Positions 16,176 to 25,148 of a stretch of DNA of 64,000 nt are shown one piece after another. The DNA lies in NCBI GenBank assembly GCA_036172455.1, contig JAXKVY010000002.1, positions 453,192 to 517,191 on the forward strand. Direction: 5' to 3'. Made by a program: the position numbers and the translations under genes. This DNA comes from Candidatus Izemoplasma sp. (GTDB lineage: Bacteria > Bacillota_I > Bacilli_A > Izemoplasmatales > Izemoplasmataceae). The first letter of the stretch is position 1, and each line of letters begins with the position of its first letter. The notes beneath the pieces were generated by a model. It was not told the DNA's origin. It did not search any database and saw nothing but the letters and a program-made list of their open reading frames with translations.

Positions 16176-17140
16176 AGGCCCATCACCCTTAAAATAATGG
16201 CTAGGGGGATGGTTAATGATGTAATGATAATGGTAACTGTATCAATTGTTTGCCAAGTTAATAAGTGTAATCGTGTACGTTTCTTTCCTGGCACAAAGTT
16301 ACGTGCTTCCATTGCATTAGCCAACTCATCACTTCGTTTAAAACTAATAATGAACATAGGCACGAGTAAACTGACTATCTGAACAACTTTATCTTTTAAT
16401 TTACCTTCTGAGAAATCGACACCACGAGATGCTTGAGCCAACATAATTTTATTAGCTTCATCCAATAATGTTGGAATATAACGTAAAGCAATACTAATAA
16501 TTAAGGCAATCTCTTCTGCACTAATTTTGATGATTGATAACGGTTTTAATAGTTGTTCTAAGCCTAATGTTAAATCTGTAGGTTTAGTAGTTAGCGTAAG
16601 TATGGTTGATAGCGTTACAATAATAATTAGTCGGACCATAATAAAGAATGCACCTTGAAGCCCGCCTGTATAGACAACTAACTGTCCTTCACGCAATAAG
16701 TCACCAATAGGTAGTAAGATGAATACACTAATGACCGTAACTACCATAAGTAAGAAGTATATTACACCAAATGGAATAAACCGTTTTGTAATAAACCAAA
16801 ACAAAACCACAGCAACGGCTATACCAATAGTGTAATAACTATAATGAAGCGTTTCATCAAGAACGACCTGCCCTGTTTGAATAAACAGGATTTGAAATGT
16901 AAATGTGAAAAAGAGTAAAACAATAATCGGTCGTAGTCCTTTAACAATTCGGCCAATCGGGATACCGCCAATTTTTAAAATAACTAAAAGACCCATTAAT
17001 AATATAAGGATCTGTATTATATCTGTCAGAATAAAGGTTGAAATCATCAGTAAAATTAATGCCATAATTTTACTTCTTGGATCCATTTTATACAAAAAAC
17101 TAGTACCTGGTATATATTGACCGATAACGATATTATTCAT
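16172..17140 (-). CDS. ecfT: ECF transporter transmembrane subunit EcfT
   Basis: Scaffold membrane protein of the energy-coupling factor module that serves vitamin- or metal-specific S components. About six to eight hydrophobic segments are seen in 322 residues. The two cytoplasmic coupling-helix motifs appear as QASRGVDF and NAMEARNF (the Ala-Arg-Gly/X signatures that dock on the ATPases). ATG 17140 overlaps the ecfA2 stop by 4 bp. No S component is encoded in the window, which suits a shared group II ECF module. Confidence 0.93.
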   Translation of the reverse strand: MNNIVIGQYIPGTSFLYKMDPRSKIMALILLMISTFILTDIIQILILLMGLLVILKIGGIPIGRIVKGLRPIIVLLFFTFTFQILFIQTGQVVLDETLHYSYYTIGIAVAVVLFWFITKRFIPFGVIYFLLMVVTVISVFILLPIGDLLREGQLVVYTGGLQGAFFIMVRLIIIVTLSTILTLTTKPTDLTLGLEQLLKPLSIIKISAEEIALIISIALRYIPTLLDEANKIMLAQASRGVDFSEGKLKDKVVQIVSLLVPMFIISFKRSDELANAMEARNFVPGKKRTRLHLLTWQTIDTVTIIITSLTIPLAIILRVMGL

Positions 17141-18000
17141 CGAATCACATCCTTAATTCGCTCAAAAAGTTCGTCCATATTTTTGGGGAATGGACGAATA
17201 GATATCTCATACCGTTCTTCAAGTTGCTTTGTCATTTTAATCAAATCAGGCTCTTCTAAATTCCACTCTGCGAGTGATTGATTATTAAATAATGCTTCCG
17301 ATGTCCCGTCGTAAACGAGTTTTCCATCGCGCATAACTAGAACTCTTGATGCGATTTTATGAACAATATTCATGTCATGTGTAATGATGATGATTGTTTT
17401 ATTATATGTTTCATGAATTGATTTAAATAAATCAATCAATGCGTCTCTTCCTTTAGGGTCCAAACCGCTTGTCGGCTCATCTAAAACCAGTATATCAGGT
17501 TGCATTGCGAGAATACCCGCAATGGATATACGTTTTTTCTCTCCGCCACTTAAATTAAAAGGACTGCGGTCGAGATACGATTCATCTAGGCCTACTTGTT
17601 TGATCGCAGTTTTTGCTCGCGCTTTGGCTTCTTCTTTTGATGTATTAAAGTTCATTGGGCCAAACATAATATCCTTCTCTACTGTTTCTTCAAATAATTG
17701 GTATTCCGGAAACTGAAAAACTAAGCCCACCTTTTGTCTTAATGGGGTTAACTTTTGTTTCTTTGCTTTTTTCTTATCAGCGTCTATTTTTACACCATAT
17801 ATTTCAACTTGACCAGATGATGGTTTTATTAGTGCATTCATATGTTGTACAAGTGTTGATTTACCACTTCCTGTTTCACCAATCAACGCAATAAATTCAC
17901 CAGTCCCTTTTATTGTAAGGTTCACATTTTTAAGCGCCTCGAATGTACTACTATCAGGACTATGATATTGATAACTTACTTCTGTAAACTTAATTGCCAT
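17137..18000 (-). CDS. ecfA2: ECF transporter ATPase EcfA2
   Basis: Second ATPase of the ECF module, 287 residues. Walker A GETGSGKST, Q-loop VFQFPEYQLFEETVEKDI (typical of EcfA'), signature LSGGEKKRIS, Walker B ILVLDEPTSGLDP and H-loop ITHD are intact. It overlaps ecfA1 by 25 bp and ecfT by 4 bp, so the four genes are translated as a unit. Confidence 0.94.
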   Translation of the reverse strand: MAIKFTEVSYQYHSPDSSTFEALKNVNLTIKGTGEFIALIGETGSGKSTLVQHMNALIKPSSGQVEIYGVKIDADKKKAKKQKLTPLRQKVGLVFQFPEYQLFEETVEKDIMFGPMNFNTSKEEAKARAKTAIKQVGLDESYLDRSPFNLSGGEKKRISIAGILAMQPDILVLDEPTSGLDPKGRDALIDLFKSIHETYNKTIIIITHDMNIVHKIASRVLVMRDGKLVYDGTSEALFNNQSLAEWNLEEPDLIKMTKQLEERYEISIRPFPKNMDELFERIKDVIR

Positions 18001-18776
18001 AAATAGTCCCTCAATTCTTCATTCACAATCCCGGCAGACGCAATCTTGTGATAGAGTTTTAACGATGGTAATAACTCTAAATTTGATTCATTTAGTGTAT
18101 CTTTATCTTGTAACACGATTTTTGTTTCATCATGTTTTAATACTCTGCCTTCTTTTAAAACAATAATCTCATCAGACATAATTGCTTCTTTCATGTCGTG
18201 TGTAATTGTAATGATCGTTTTCCCCTGTTTTTTTAATGTTTTGATAAAGTTCAATACATCATCGCGTCCATGTGGGTCTAACATAGATGTCGCTTCATCA
18301 AAAATAATAATATCCGTATCCATAGCTAATATGCCGGCTATCGCAACACGTTGCTTTTGGCCACCACTTAACTGATGGGGTTCTTTACTAAGGTAATCTT
18401 GCATACCTACTTGTTTCGCATATTTATCTATTCGATGGATAATTTCTTCTCGTGTAAAACACAAGTTCTCCATTCCAAATGCAATATCATCTTCGACAGT
18501 CACCCCAACAAACTGATTATCTGGGTTTTGAAAGACAATACCGACTTTTTCACGTATTTCATGAACGGTCTCTTCAGTTAATATTATGTCATCAACTGTA
18601 ATCGTCCCGTTCTTTGCTTTTAGTAAACCAACAATAAGTTTAGCTAATGTTGATTTACCACTCCCGTTATGTCCTAAAATACTTACCCAACTACCTTTTT
18701 CTATTGAAAAAGATACATCGGTTAGAACATGGGGTTGGTTGTGATATCCAAAGGATACATTTTCTACTGTAATCAT
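17976..18776 (-). CDS. ecfA1: ECF transporter ATPase EcfA1
   Basis: First ATPase of the ECF module. Walker A GHNGSGKST, Q-loop VFQNPDNQFVGVTVEDDI (typical of EcfA), signature LSGGQKQRVA, Walker B IIIFDEATSMLDP and ITHD. ATG 18776 is favoured by GGAG nine bases upstream; in-frame GTG 18791 and ATG 18782 lie on or against that site. First gene of ecfA1-ecfA2-ecfT-truA. Confidence 0.93.
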   Translation of the reverse strand: MITVENVSFGYHNQPHVLTDVSFSIEKGSWVSILGHNGSGKSTLAKLIVGLLKAKNGTITVDDIILTEETVHEIREKVGIVFQNPDNQFVGVTVEDDIAFGMENLCFTREEIIHRIDKYAKQVGMQDYLSKEPHQLSGGQKQRVAIAGILAMDTDIIIFDEATSMLDPHGRDDVLNFIKTLKKQGKTIITITHDMKEAIMSDEIIVLKEGRVLKHDETKIVLQDKDTLNESNLELLPSLKLYHKIASAGIVNEELRDYLWQLSLQK

Positions 18777-18796
18777 GCGCATCAACTCCACAAGTC

Positions 18797-18824
18797 ATTA
18801 TATCAAAAAGAAGCTTCTTTTACA
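18797..18824 (-). promoter_or_regulatory. weak promoter candidate for the ecf-truA operon
   Basis: Minus-strand TATAAT at 18797-18802, 20 bp before the ecfA1 start, with TGTAAA 16 bases upstream. The spacer holds the exact palindrome AAAAGAAGCTTCTTTT. Only the -10 is convincing. Confidence 0.35.
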
Positions 18825-18840
18825 CTGATAATAATAAATT

Positions 18841-20076
18841 CTAATCATCTTTGATGATTATTTTCATTCTGTCACCTTCACGCTTTATCCAGATGTTGTC
18901 AACCTGACAAACACCTTCATCTTTCTTAGCGTTAAAACAGTCTAGTAAAGTATCATATTCCGTTGACAACTTAATCTTTAACATATGATTTAGCGTATCA
19001 ATAGATACATCATTATCGACATAATATGTAAACTCGTTTTCTTTTTCAATAGGATCAAGCACCTGGTCATGTTCGTCGTAAATGTTTCCGACTATTTCTT
19101 CTAAAATATCTTCTAGCGAGGTTACGCCAACAAATTTTCCCTCTTCTGTCATTAAACACGCTAAATGCATGCTATTACGCTTCATCTTACGAAGCAAAAG
19201 ATTAATCTTTATATCTTCAAAGACAATCAATGGTCTATGCATAATTTCATGGATGTGTTTAGAACTATGGTGATGCAAGGCATCTAATAGATCCTTAACG
19301 ATTAACACCCCTATAATCGCGTCCGTATCAATGTGATAAACGGGAATCCGAGAATATTGAGAATCAATTGCACATTCGATTATGTCTTCCATCGATAAGG
19401 TATCGTCAATCATTGTCACATTGTCTTTAGGTGTCATAATCATATTGGCCATTAAATCATCAAACTGAAATACTCTTTCTAAAATAGCCTGTTCTTGCTT
19501 TTCATATAAGCCTGCCATATTGCCATACAGGATCATTTCTTTTATGTCACGTTCACTAATCTCTTCATCAATTGCTTGACGCTTAATTCCAAACACCCTT
19601 AACACAAGTTTGGTAGATTGTGTCAATAGCCATACAAAAGGCCGCGTAATAATCATTGAATAATATATAATTGGCGCTGTTAACTTACTTATCACAATAT
19701 GGTTACTTAACGCAATACGTTTAGGTACTAGTTCACCAAAAATCAATGTAATATATGAGAGTAAAAAAGTAACGATAACTAAACTAATTGTTTCACTAAT
19801 AGGGATACCAAGCTGGTTAATAAGCAAAGCAAAATCGACTTTTAAATTTGCCCCCGCAAACGCACTCGATAAAAAACCAGCCAATGTAATCATGACTTGA
19901 ATGGTTGATAAGTATCGTGTTGAATTGTGTTTTAATCCTTTTAAATAATTTTTAATTTTAGAATCTGACATTCTTTCTATTTCTCTGTTGGTTAATTTTA
20001 CAAGAGCCATTTCCGCTCCTGCAAAGAATCCATTTACTAAGGTTAGGATGAGGATAAGAAAAAGTATCCAAAACAT
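18841..20076 (-). CDS. CNNM/CorC-type (hemolysin C-like) membrane protein with CBS domains
   Basis: A DUF21/CNNM domain (residues about 1-190, four hydrophobic segments, starting FWILFLILILTLVNGFFAGA and including FGELVPKRIAL) is followed by a CBS pair (DNVTMIDDTLSMEDII..., HEIMHRPLIVFEDIK) and a CorC_HlyC domain (about 335-411, ending GVCQVDNIWIKREGDRMKI). Family members export or sense magnesium; the annotation as hemolysin is historical. ATG 20076 follows AAAGGAGTGATTAAC. It is a single-gene unit. Confidence 0.86.
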   Translation of the reverse strand: MFWILFLILILTLVNGFFAGAEMALVKLTNREIERMSDSKIKNYLKGLKHNSTRYLSTIQVMITLAGFLSSAFAGANLKVDFALLINQLGIPISETISLVIVTFLLSYITLIFGELVPKRIALSNHIVISKLTAPIIYYSMIITRPFVWLLTQSTKLVLRVFGIKRQAIDEEISERDIKEMILYGNMAGLYEKQEQAILERVFQFDDLMANMIMTPKDNVTMIDDTLSMEDIIECAIDSQYSRIPVYHIDTDAIIGVLIVKDLLDALHHHSSKHIHEIMHRPLIVFEDIKINLLLRKMKRNSMHLACLMTEEGKFVGVTSLEDILEEIVGNIYDEHDQVLDPIEKENEFTYYVDNDVSIDTLNHMLKIKLSTEYDTLLDCFNAKKDEGVCQVDNIWIKREGDRMKIIIKDD

Positions 20077-20103
20077 GTTAATCACTCCTTTAAGTCAACT
20101 TTT

Positions 20104-20132
20104 ATTATACATCATTATAACAATTAATGAAA
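20104..20132 (-). promoter_or_regulatory. promoter of the CNNM/CorC gene
   Basis: Minus-strand TTTCAT (20127-20132), 17-base spacer, TATAAT (20104-20109), 28 bp before the start. A second TATAAT lies inside the spacer. Confidence 0.42.
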
Positions 20133-20164
20133 CAAGAAAACAGGTACCAAAATGGTCACCTGTT
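20128..20164 (-). terminator. terminator downstream of the GH94 gene
   Basis: Arms AACAGGTACC (20139-20148) and GGTCACCTGTT (20154-20164, one bulged C), then TTTTCTTGTTT on the minus strand. Confidence 0.62.
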
Positions 20165-20172
20165 AGTTGATC

Positions 20173-20284
20173 GTTCACTACCCTTATTTAGCATGAACGT
20201 ATGACCGGGTCAAAAATATAAGAGTAGAGTGTTGTGTCCGATCCATCACAACTTTATTATTATTAGTCTCTAAGACTAGTGAAC
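20173..20284. ncRNA. candidate structured RNA / inverted-repeat element after the GH94 gene
   Basis: The 112-bp block is closed by exact arms GTTCACTA (20173-20180) and TAGTGAAC (20277-20284). Inside are further complementary pairs: GTTGTG with CACAAC around TCCGATCCAT, TAGTCT with AGACTA, and GACC-G-GGTC. It begins one base after the GH94 stop codon and lies before that unit's terminator, so it would be a folded 3' UTR on the minus strand. No ORF is present. A short mobile repeat with terminal inverted repeats is the other possibility. Confidence 0.42.
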
Positions 20285-20285
20285 A

Positions 20286-22889
20286 CTATTGATTGTTTAA
20301 TCTTTCAAGTTCAATTGATAATACATTATCTTGGATAGGTTCAGTAATGATAACCCCTTTTTCGGTTCGTTCAAAAGCATATGCTTTATTTACGCCCTCG
20401 ACACTCTTAATTTGGTATTCTCCGTAATCAAGATGATCTTTATTTTGGTAAATGAAGGTAACAGAGGTATTATTAATCATAGTCTTTACACTTGCACGAC
20501 AATTCAAAAATTCTTCTTTAGTAAGTTTTGGCGTTAAGACAAGGCTACCATAACGTCCTTTAATTCCAAAAATTTCGGTAACAAGGGTCAATAAGTACCA
20601 ACTAGCTGAACCTGTTAAATATGGATACATTCCACGACCACGTGCATCGACATATTCTGGAAGGCCAGGGTACATCTTAGCTTTTCTGATGTCGCTCACG
20701 AAATTATAAATGGTTGATAATACTTTACGTCCTGCTTGAATATATCCTCTTTGATATAATGCATTGGCATACATCACAGCCATGTGACTGAACATAGCGC
20801 CATTTTCTTTATGTCCAAACCCAAAGCCAAAGAGTCTTCCCATGTTGGTTTTAACTTCATCAAAGTTGGTATTTAAGCGGTATCCCCCTACAGTTGGGTC
20901 ATACAAATACCTATCCGATGCTTGTATAATTTGATCGATTTGTTCATCAGTCGCAGCCCCACTCATAATTGCAAATACTTGTGGCGTTAATGTCATATCT
21001 TTGTTTGATATATTATCAAGTGGTAATCCATTATTATCATAATATCCATTAAACCACCCCTCGGATTCATTGGCTAAGAATTCATTCTCCCTAACTTGAG
21101 ATAATAACTCCTCTCCGAGTTGATTTAAGTGTTTCGCTACTTTTAGTGTATTGTATGTTTTTGTTTCTAATGAACCTGTACTTACACGATCAAAGTATTG
21201 ACTTAAAATGTCTTGTTTAGTTTGTACTCCTTCTACTTTTGCTGCATGTAAAAGGATATCAAGTGCTGAGAATAATGTTATCGTTGCATGGCCTAAAGAT
21301 TCAAGATGTTTTAAAATCATTGCTAATGTTTTAAGATTGCTTCCATAAAGTGCTGTAAAAGCAATTGATTCTCCTTTGTCACTAGCCATGTCTAGTCCGT
21401 CATTCCAATCCGCATCTTCTAAACGAATATTACCATGTTTACCTACATTGAAATAAGGTATAATATTTTGGACCAATAGATGTTCTAAAATAGTCCCTTT
21501 AATATCATTACGAATTGTTTTTTTGGTCTTCTTTGTATAGTGTGTAAACTCATCATCAAAATAGGAGACATTTTCGAATAAGATATCTATATCACCTGTT
21601 TTATCAACATAAAGTTTTGTTGTTAACAATGGCCAACTTCCATGATCCATCCATACGCGTGGGATGTTATTGCGATCTGACTTAAACTCGCCTGGCTCAT
21701 CACCAATAATTGTTGCATTACTCCCGTCAACACGTACACCATTAAAGTTATTGATCAAGGCCTCTCGAACACTAGAAGCATCCATCAAAATTAAAGATAA
21801 TTGATCTTGCCATAAATCACGCCAACCTCTCCCCCCTTTTCCATAGTCGTGATGTGGAAGGAATGAGTTACCATATAAACGTCTTAATGTTGGTTGGATC
21901 GTCACCCATTACAACCAAGCAGAATAAGCATCGTCTTGAATTGAAGTTTCTAATTGGTTAGTTAAGTTTGTCCAATATAATTTAGCTTGAACTTTTTGCT
22001 CTTCATACATTTCTTCAGTAAGCGAAGACTGATTTAACTTACTGTTGATGCCTAATGCAAAATATAGTGTAAATGATTCATTCGGTTCAACAGATATCTC
22101 ATTAAACTCAAATCCACCTGTCATCTCATAGCCAGTAAATGTGTCCCCTGGTTTATATGTATTTTGCCGTTCATTTTTTACAACACTCGGTGTTAATAAT
22201 GACTGTCCCTCACCGATAAACTCTTCTAAAAGAGGCCAATAATTTTTTAAAATAGTATCATGTGTTAAATACTGAATATCATAACGATTTTGATTCAAAT
22301 GATGACCACGCTCATCAAACAAGAATGTTGGTTGATTTGTCATGCCAGTCTTGTGTAGGGTTAACTTGTTAAGTAATGCTGATACATGACGATGATCCCG
22401 TAAATTATCAGCACTTCGGCTATACATTGGAACATTTAAAACTGGTTTTAAGGTTAATGGTTTTGAAGAAGTATTTGTTAGTATAACTTTATGATACTCA
22501 ACCGTATCATCTTTTCCGATAAAACTTTCAATCTCAGCATCAAAAAGTTGTTGTTTGCGGGTTATTTTATGGATTAAAAAATCTGCCTCTAATGTCACCT
22601 TATCAGGTGTTAACATTTGTTTTGGGGTATTCCCAGTGATACTCCATGTAAACTCATCATTGACACGAAAATAAACGTTTCGGTTCATAAATGAATTATG
22701 TGAATCCTCATTACTTGTTGGTAATAAGAAAAAACTATTTTGATCAATGTTTAAACTTCCATTTAAAGAAGGTGTGATTGATCCCTTCAGTCCTAAATCA
22801 TTACAAAGTGGAAAGTATGTATAACTTAACTGGTCAACATTATTAACTTGAAATGATCCATCATGGTTTAGTATTAATTTAGCATTCAT
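20286..22889 (-). pseudogene. GH94-type beta-glucan/cellodextrin phosphorylase gene interrupted by one in-frame TAA
   Basis: Two open stretches share one frame: 22889-21909 (326 codons, N-terminal supersandwich domain; FPLCNDLGLKGSITPSLNGS, SFMNRNVYFRVNDEFTWSIT) and 21905-20286 (539 codons, (alpha/alpha)6 barrel; LYGNSFLPHHDYGKGGRGWR, EDADWNDGLDM with the GH94 general-acid Asp, GFGFGHKENGAMFSHMAVMY). They are separated only by TAA at 21909-21911 followed by TGG, within AWL-stop-WVTIQPTLRRLYG. Total length of about 867 codons suits an oligoglucan phosphorylase of the 1,2-beta-glucan type. GTG 21905 has no ribosome site, so the second half is unlikely to be made separately. Intact coding on both sides implies a very recent nonsense change or a base error. 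A good start (ATAGGAGATGAATT before ATG 22889), promoter and operator are kept. Confidence 0.82.
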
Positions 22890-22913
22890 AATTCATCTCC
22901 TATCTATATCAAT

Positions 22914-22930
22914 ATTAAACGGTGTTTAAT
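22914..22930. promoter_or_regulatory. LacI-type operator before the GH94 gene
   Basis: Exact 17-bp palindrome ATTAAAC-GGT-GTTTAAT just downstream of the -10, where a bound LacI-family repressor would block transcription. The LacI-family gene is immediately upstream. Confidence 0.68.
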
Positions 22931-22937
22931 CCATTGT

Positions 22938-22966
22938 ATTATATTATAAAAACCGATTTCTGTAAA
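22938..22966 (-). promoter_or_regulatory. promoter of the GH94 gene
   Basis: Minus-strand TTTACA (22961-22966), 17-base spacer, TATAAT (22938-22943); a second overlapping TATAAT lies at 22943-22948. The operator starts 8 bases downstream of the -10. Confidence 0.7.
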
Positions 22967-22975
22967 GGGCTATCA

Positions 22976-23005
22976 AAAACAAGACAAATTTATTTGTCTT
23001 GTTTT
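22976..23005 (-). terminator. terminator overlapping the LacI-type gene stop
   Basis: Exact 13-bp arms AAAACAAGACAAA and TTTGTCTTGTTTT with a four-base loop. The last codons KQDK and the TAA stop at 22990 lie inside the hairpin. Confidence 0.72.
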
Positions 23006-24009
23006 ATTGTCGATTCTCTTTCAATCAATTTAACGGGTATTTTTATCTGCATTTCTTCCAATTCTTTATCGGAATCAATCATTATTAGGAGTTTTTTAGC
23101 AGCAGTTTCTCCAATTTGCTTGGTATCTTGCCTAATAGTTGTTAGTTTTGGTGACAGATACTTTACAAAATCGATATCATCAAAGCCGATAATACTGATA
23201 TCTTGTGGGACTCTTATTCCCGCTTCTTGAAAAGCTTTCATAGCACCTAATGCAATCTGGTCACTAGCACAGAATATAGCTGTAGGCAATGCGTTTAAAG
23301 CCATTAATTTTCTGGCTGCTTGATACCCCGATTCATAGGAATAATAATCCGCTGTTACAATGAAGCGCTTATCAATATTTAAGCCATGCCTACGCATCGC
23401 ATCAAGATATCCTTCATATCGCTCATTACCTGCGATAGAGAATTTACTTCCTCGGATATGACCAATTTTAGTATGATTCAAGTCAACAAAATGGTCAACA
23501 GCAAGTTTAGCCCCCAACTCATTATCACTAATAACCGTATATAAATGGTCGTGATACAAATCTGTTGTGATACAGGCTACATCGGAGTCAATCAATTCTT
23601 TCAAATTGGGATTCGTCGCGGTACTTGTTACAATAAACACGCCATCAATATTCTTTTGTGCGCAATATTCTAAATAGGTCATCTCTCTATTACCAAGATT
23701 GGTGATGACAAATGAAATTTCATAACCTCTTCTTTCTACGTATGCTTTAAACGCTTGTAGAATACTTGAGAAATAATGGTGTTCAAGCCCAATCCCTAAG
23801 TTTTCAGAATAAATCACGCCAATAGTATATGAGGTTTTTGTTTTCAATTTAGATGCGTTACTGTTCGGAAAATACCTTACTTTATTTGCATAATCCACCA
23901 CACGCTTTTTCATCCGCTCACTAATTCCACCACTATTATTTAACGCTTTAGACACTGTACTGGGCGCGACACCCAATTCCTCTGCGATATCATAAATTGT
24001 TTTTTTCAT
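22990..24009 (-). CDS. LacI-family transcriptional repressor
   Basis: 339 residues. The N-terminal helix-turn-helix TIYDIAEELGVAPSTVSKAL with hinge YFPNSNASKLKTK and a periplasmic-binding-like sugar domain (IGVIYSENLGI, AIFCASDQIALGAMKAF, ISIIGFDDIDFVKYLSP) make the assignment secure. It lies immediately upstream of the GH94 gene, whose promoter carries a palindrome fitting a LacI-type operator, so it probably responds to a glucan-derived sugar. GGTGAT precedes ATG 24009, and a 32-codon membrane peptide ORF ends 15 bp upstream. Confidence 0.92.
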   Translation of the reverse strand: MKKTIYDIAEELGVAPSTVSKALNNSGGISERMKKRVVDYANKVRYFPNSNASKLKTKTSYTIGVIYSENLGIGLEHHYFSSILQAFKAYVERRGYEISFVITNLGNREMTYLEYCAQKNIDGVFIVTSTATNPNLKELIDSDVACITTDLYHDHLYTVISDNELGAKLAVDHFVDLNHTKIGHIRGSKFSIAGNERYEGYLDAMRRHGLNIDKRFIVTADYYSYESGYQAARKLMALNALPTAIFCASDQIALGAMKAFQEAGIRVPQDISIIGFDDIDFVKYLSPKLTTIRQDTKQIGETAAKKLLIMIDSDKELEEMQIKIPVKLIERESTIKQDK

Positions 24010-24024
24010 ACTCTAATCACCATA

Positions 24025-24123
24025 CTACTCTTCGTCTTTTTTATCTAATCCTACAATAATTGCTCCTAAAATAACAATAAACAAAATGATTAATAAAATT
24101 CCACCTATAACCATAATACTCAT
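24025..24123 (-). CDS. 32-residue membrane peptide ORF
   Basis: ATG 24123 behind GAGGGGGACTTCAT encodes a peptide that starts MSIMVIGGILLIILFIVILG, continues into a hydrophobic AIIVG stretch and ends LDKKDEE. It is one membrane span with a short acidic cytoplasmic tail. It ends 15 bp before the LacI-type start and is probably co-transcribed. No family recognised; a good ribosome site and typical small-membrane-protein composition support it. Confidence 0.62.
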   Translation of the reverse strand: MSIMVIGGILLIILFIVILGAIIVGLDKKDEE

Positions 24124-24264
24124 ATGAAGTCCCCCTCTCACTAATAACCAATGTGGACCTTACTTTGAGTTAATTATAACATAATTTAACTAATAAATTA
24201 ATAAAAAAGAGTGCTTTATATGTTTATAGTTAAATGATATAATTACGATAAGGAGGTCGTCTAA

Positions 24265-25140
24265 ATGAAAACTGTAATTGACTTTAAAAATCTCACAAAA
24301 TACTATGGTGATGTCTGTGGCTGTAAAGACATTGATTTTTCTGTAAAAGAAGGCGAAATCTTTGGTTTTATTGGTCCTAACGGAGCAGGCAAAAGCACCA
24401 CCTTAAGAACGATGTTAGGGCTTTTGTTCCCGACAAGTGGTAGTGTTGATATTTTTGGTAAAGATGCGATTGAACACGGTCCTGAATTACGCAAGGCTAT
24501 TGGGTATCTACCCAGTGAGATATTTTATTATGAGAATATGAAAGTAAAAGATTTACTCCATTATGCGGCGAGTTTTTATGATGGTGATTATACATCCCGC
24601 ATTGAAGAACTAGCTTCTTTAATGGAACTTGACTTGACAAGAAAAATAAGTGATTTAAGTTTTGGTAATAAGAAGAAAGTTGGTATTGTTCAAGGCTTAT
24701 TGCATAAACCGAAGTTAATCATTTTAGATGAACCTACTAGTGGATTAGATCCCTTGATGCAACAAAAATTCTTTGATTTAATCAAGAAAGAAAATAAAGA
24801 AGGCGCAACAATCTTATTTTCATCACATATTTTAAGCGAGGTTCAAGCATTATGTAATCGTGTTGGTATTATTAAAAACGGAGAGATAATCGACATACAA
24901 GATATACAAGAACTTAAAAAAGAAACATATAAAAAAATTACTTTAATGGGTAACGAATTACCTAATAACCCCTATGATTTAGATGGTATTTCAAACTGGG
25001 AAATCATCGATCATCAGGTTACGTTTTTATTTAATGGGAAAGTGAATCAGCTGTTGGCTTTATTAAATGACAAAGCATTAGATGATGTATTAATAGAAAA
25101 CCCTACGCTTGAAGAAATCTTCATGCATTACTATGAGTAG
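24265..25140 (+). CDS. ABC-2 exporter ATPase
   Basis: ATPase of an ABC-2 type exporter, 291 residues. Walker A GPNGAGKST, Q-loop GYLPSEIFYYENMKVKD, a degenerate signature LSFGNKKKVGI (LSxGxKKK, common in this subfamily), Walker B LIILDEPTSGLDP and H-loop SSH. ATG 24265 follows GATAAGGAGGTCGTCTAA, with TATAAT 27 bp upstream of the start. Two permeases follow within 10 bp spacing. The cargo could be a lipid, drug or peptide and is not readable. Confidence 0.9.
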   Translation: MKTVIDFKNLTKYYGDVCGCKDIDFSVKEGEIFGFIGPNGAGKSTTLRTMLGLLFPTSGSVDIFGKDAIEHGPELRKAIGYLPSEIFYYENMKVKDLLHYAASFYDGDYTSRIEELASLMELDLTRKISDLSFGNKKKVGIVQGLLHKPKLIILDEPTSGLDPLMQQKFFDLIKKENKEGATILFSSHILSEVQALCNRVGIIKNGEIIDIQDIQELKKETYKKITLMGNELPNNPYDLDGISNWEIIDHQVTFLFNGKVNQLLALLNDKALDDVLIENPTLEEIFMHYYE

Positions 25141-25148
25141 GTGAGCGT

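Noticed and set aside
18806..18822. Palindrome AAAAGAAGCTTCTTTT as a terminator of the ecf operon
   Set aside because: It lies upstream of ecfA1 on its own strand, has no loop, and more likely falls within the promoter spacer.
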